Source: Hyphomonadaceae bacterium (lineage in GTDB: Bacteria; Pseudomonadota; Alphaproteobacteria; Caulobacterales; Aquidulcibacteraceae). Taken from it: DNA of 8,277 nt. Below are positions 6,867-8,277 of this stretch, piece by piece. Numbering within the stretch: position 1 is the stretch's first letter; the number at the start of each line of letters is the position of its first letter. Position numbers and translations under genes: made by a program. The notes below the pieces were generated by a model. That model did no database searches. It had not been told where the DNA came from and saw only the letters and a program-made list of their open reading frames with translations. Location of the stretch: NCBI GenBank assembly GCA_016791325.1, contig JAEUMU010000215.1:1-8277 (forward strand), given 5' to 3'.

Positions 6867-6872
6867 AGGAGG
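6867..6872 (+). promoter_or_regulatory. Ribosome binding site of the serpin gene
   Basis: AGGAGG lies 6 bases before ATG 6879, an ideal arrangement. It decides the start, since the same frame is open a further 68 codons back into cysS. Confidence 0.75.
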
Positions 6873-6878
6873 GCGCCC

Positions 6879-8087
6879 ATGCATCGTCGTGCGCTATTGA
6901 TGACCGCCGCCGCCGCCGCGCTCAGTGCGTGTGCGAGCCAGGATCAAGGCGCGCGCGCCCATGCCGCCGCCGCATCGCCGCACGATTTCGCAGCCGCGCT
7001 GTACCGCCAGCTCGGCGCTCATGCCGGCAACCAGTTTGTCTCGCCTTACAGCGTTTCGGCGGCGTTTGCGCTGGTCTATCCCGGCGCGCGCGGGCAGACG
7101 GCTGCCGAGATCGCCGGCGTTTTGGGGTATTCGTCCTCTTCCTCAACCGCCACGGCGGAGGCTCGCGCTTTGGCCGATGCGCTGCAGGCTCAAACGGGCG
7201 GCAGCACATTCACGCTCGCCAACGCCGCCTGGGTTGAGCGCACTCTGGTGCTAAGTCCCGATTACGCCCGTGCGGTGCGCGATGAGCTTGGCGCCACGAT
7301 CGAGCCGGTGGACTTCATCGCCAACCAGCCCGCGGCGCTGGCGCGCATCAACGCATGGGCAGGTGAGGCAACGCGCGGCCGTATTCCGCAGGTTCTCACT
7401 ACGCCAGATGAAAGCCGCCGCCTTGTGCTGACCAACGCTGTGCATTTCCTCGGCCGTTGGAGCGCGCCGTTCTCCGCGCGCGCCACGCGTGATGGGGTCT
7501 TCCACGCGGACGGTGCAGATACGCCCGCACGGCTGATGCGCCAGACCACGCAGGCCCGCTATTTCGACAACGAGACCCTGCAGGCGGCGGAGTTTGACTA
7601 CGACGATGGCGCCTTCGCTCTGGCAGTTTTGCTGCCGCGCGAAGTTGTCGGGCTTGCCCGGTTTGAGCGCGATCTGAGCGGCGATCAGCTTGGCCGCTGG
7701 CTGCAAACACTTACGGAAGCGGCTCCGCAAAGGCTGGACGTGACCTTGCCCAAGCTTGAAATTCGCGGCGATTACGAATTGTCGGGGCCGCTACAAGCCA
7801 TGGGCATGCGCGCCGCGTTCACGAACGCCGCCGATTTTTCCGGCATTACCGAAGCGCAAGCTCTGGCGATCAGTGCCGTGGTTCACAAGACGTTTCTCAA
7901 GATCGACGAAGATGGCGCCGAGGCGGCCGCCGTCACCGCCATCGATATGGTGGCCACCGCCGCGCCAATTCGCCCGCCCGCGCTGCCAATTGAATTTAAG
8001 GCAGATCGTCCCTTTGCTATCGTGTTGCTTCATAAGCCAACGGGCGCGATCCTATTTATGGGCCGCATTGTCACCACAGCGGCATGA
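6879..8087 (+). CDS. Serpin family protease inhibitor, predicted lipoprotein
   Basis: 402 residues. The N-terminus has RR, a hydrophobic stretch and lipobox LSAC with Cys18, so the mature protein is probably lipid-anchored in the envelope. The full serpin fold follows: NQFVSPYSVSAAFALVYPGA, INAWAGEATRGRIPQVL, LVLTNAVHFLGRWSAPF, LPKLEIRGDYEL, LGM-like QAMGMRAAF, the hinge DEDGAEAAAVTA (343-354) and the closing FKADRPF and LFMGRI. Serpins trap serine or cysteine proteases by inserting a cleaved reactive loop. The hinge keeps Gly at P15 (G346) and small residues at P12-P10, as in inhibitory members. P14 is Ala rather than the usual Thr or Ser. Counting from G346, P1-P1' would be Thr360-Ala361, which suggests an elastase- or subtilisin-like target; this count is approximate. 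A run of five Ser near residue 88 is a low-complexity oddity. The target protease cannot be inferred from neighbours. Confidence 0.93.
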   Translation: MHRRALLMTAAAAALSACASQDQGARAHAAAASPHDFAAALYRQLGAHAGNQFVSPYSVSAAFALVYPGARGQTAAEIAGVLGYSSSSSTATAEARALADALQAQTGGSTFTLANAAWVERTLVLSPDYARAVRDELGATIEPVDFIANQPAALARINAWAGEATRGRIPQVLTTPDESRRLVLTNAVHFLGRWSAPFSARATRDGVFHADGADTPARLMRQTTQARYFDNETLQAAEFDYDDGAFALAVLLPREVVGLARFERDLSGDQLGRWLQTLTEAAPQRLDVTLPKLEIRGDYELSGPLQAMGMRAAFTNAADFSGITEAQALAISAVVHKTFLKIDEDGAEAAAVTAIDMVATAAPIRPPALPIEFKADRPFAIVLLHKPTGAILFMGRIVTTAA

Positions 8088-8099
8088 ACGGTACGCGAC

Positions 8100-8130
8100 T
8101 GTGCGGCGCACGCTAGGCATGCGCCGCACA
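8100..8130. terminator. Perfect 11-bp-stem hairpin between convergent genes
   Basis: Bases 8100-8110 and 8120-8130 are exact inverted repeats with a 9-base loop, placed between the serpin stop (8087) and the stop of the minus-strand gene (8150). The position suits a bidirectional terminator. Neither side has a T-run, so it may instead protect 3' ends or bind a protein. Confidence 0.5.
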
Positions 8131-8149
8131 CCGCAGTACTCGCAAATCG

Positions 8150-8277
8150 TTAGGAGCCGCGGACCGCCGCGAGCTGAGCGCGGTTCAGGTCGTCGGTGGT
8201 ATAACGGCCGTCAGCCACTGCTTGCTGCACCTCTTGCGGCAGTTCGGCGCTCGCTTCCGCCGAGCCTTGCGCCTCGC
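8150..8277 (-). CDS. C-terminal end of an unrecognised protein (partial)
   Basis: Minus-strand frame open from the window edge to TAA at 8150-8152, giving the last 41 residues. It reads EAQGSAEASAELPQEVQQ, then AVADGRYTTDDLNRAQLA and AVRGS. An Ala/Glu-rich linker leads into what looks like a short helical tail with the acidic turn TTDDLNRAQ. I do not recognise the family. The codon use fits the rest of the window and the stop is followed by the strong hairpin, which supports a real gene. The N-terminal part lies outside the window. Confidence 0.6.
   Translation of the reverse strand, partial: EAQGSAEASAELPQEVQQAVADGRYTTDDLNRAQLAAVRGS

Noticed and set aside
6675..6878. Extension of the serpin frame 68 codons upstream
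   Set aside because: It overlaps cysS, encodes Arg/Ala-rich nonsense, and the ideal AGGAGG plus lipoprotein signal fix the start at 6879.
5435..6880. 481-codon minus-strand open frame covering all of cysS
   Set aside because: It mirrors cysS codon by codon in a GC-rich gene, has no recognisable domain, and cysS on the other strand is beyond doubt.

Overview
The window is GC-rich bacterial chromosome, gene-dense, with many short or negative gene gaps. The protein types suggest an alphaproteobacterium: a DUF817 membrane protein, an alphaproteobacterial-looking GTP cyclohydrolase I, and high-GC codon use with Ala- and Arg-rich signal peptides. A Caulobacterales/Hyphomonadaceae-like lineage would fit, but that is inference and no rRNA or marker confirms it. 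I see no tRNA, rRNA, insertion sequence, phage gene or CRISPR array.

Left part (1-2530). The window opens inside an endonuclease/exonuclease/phosphatase-fold (EEP) gene. After 43 bp comes a 617-residue PhoD-type alkaline phosphatase/phosphodiesterase with a twin-arginine signal. The two may form a phosphate-scavenging pair. Converging on phoD is a small, previously easy-to-miss 59-codon gene on the minus strand (2288-2467). Its stop codon shares a CTAG with the phoD stop. Upstream of it lie three copies of GTGACTC.

Middle (2530-5440). A minus-strand flavoprotein of the monomeric sarcosine oxidase/N-methyltryptophan oxidase family keeps the flavin-linking Cys and catalytic Lys at the family spacing. 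It diverges across 47 bp from a DUF817 multi-pass membrane protein. That gene runs tail-to-tail, with a 10-bp overlap, into folE (GTP cyclohydrolase I). The 318 bp between folE and the divergent cysS hold no convincing protein gene but are full of dyads. They include a good Shine-Dalgarno with no canonical in-frame start next to it, a hairpin over that site, and two mutually exclusive hairpins just before cysS.

Right part (5441-8277). Cysteinyl-tRNA synthetase (cysS) is followed by a serpin with a lipoprotein signal and an inhibitory-type hinge. An 11-bp-stem hairpin then separates the serpin from the C-terminal 41 codons of an unrecognised minus-strand gene that runs off the window.

No unmistakable new multi-gene system is visible. 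The best leads are the folE/cysS intergenic region (possible folate-sensing leader and possible non-canonical folE start), the small 59-aa gene with its repeats, and the lipoprotein serpin.
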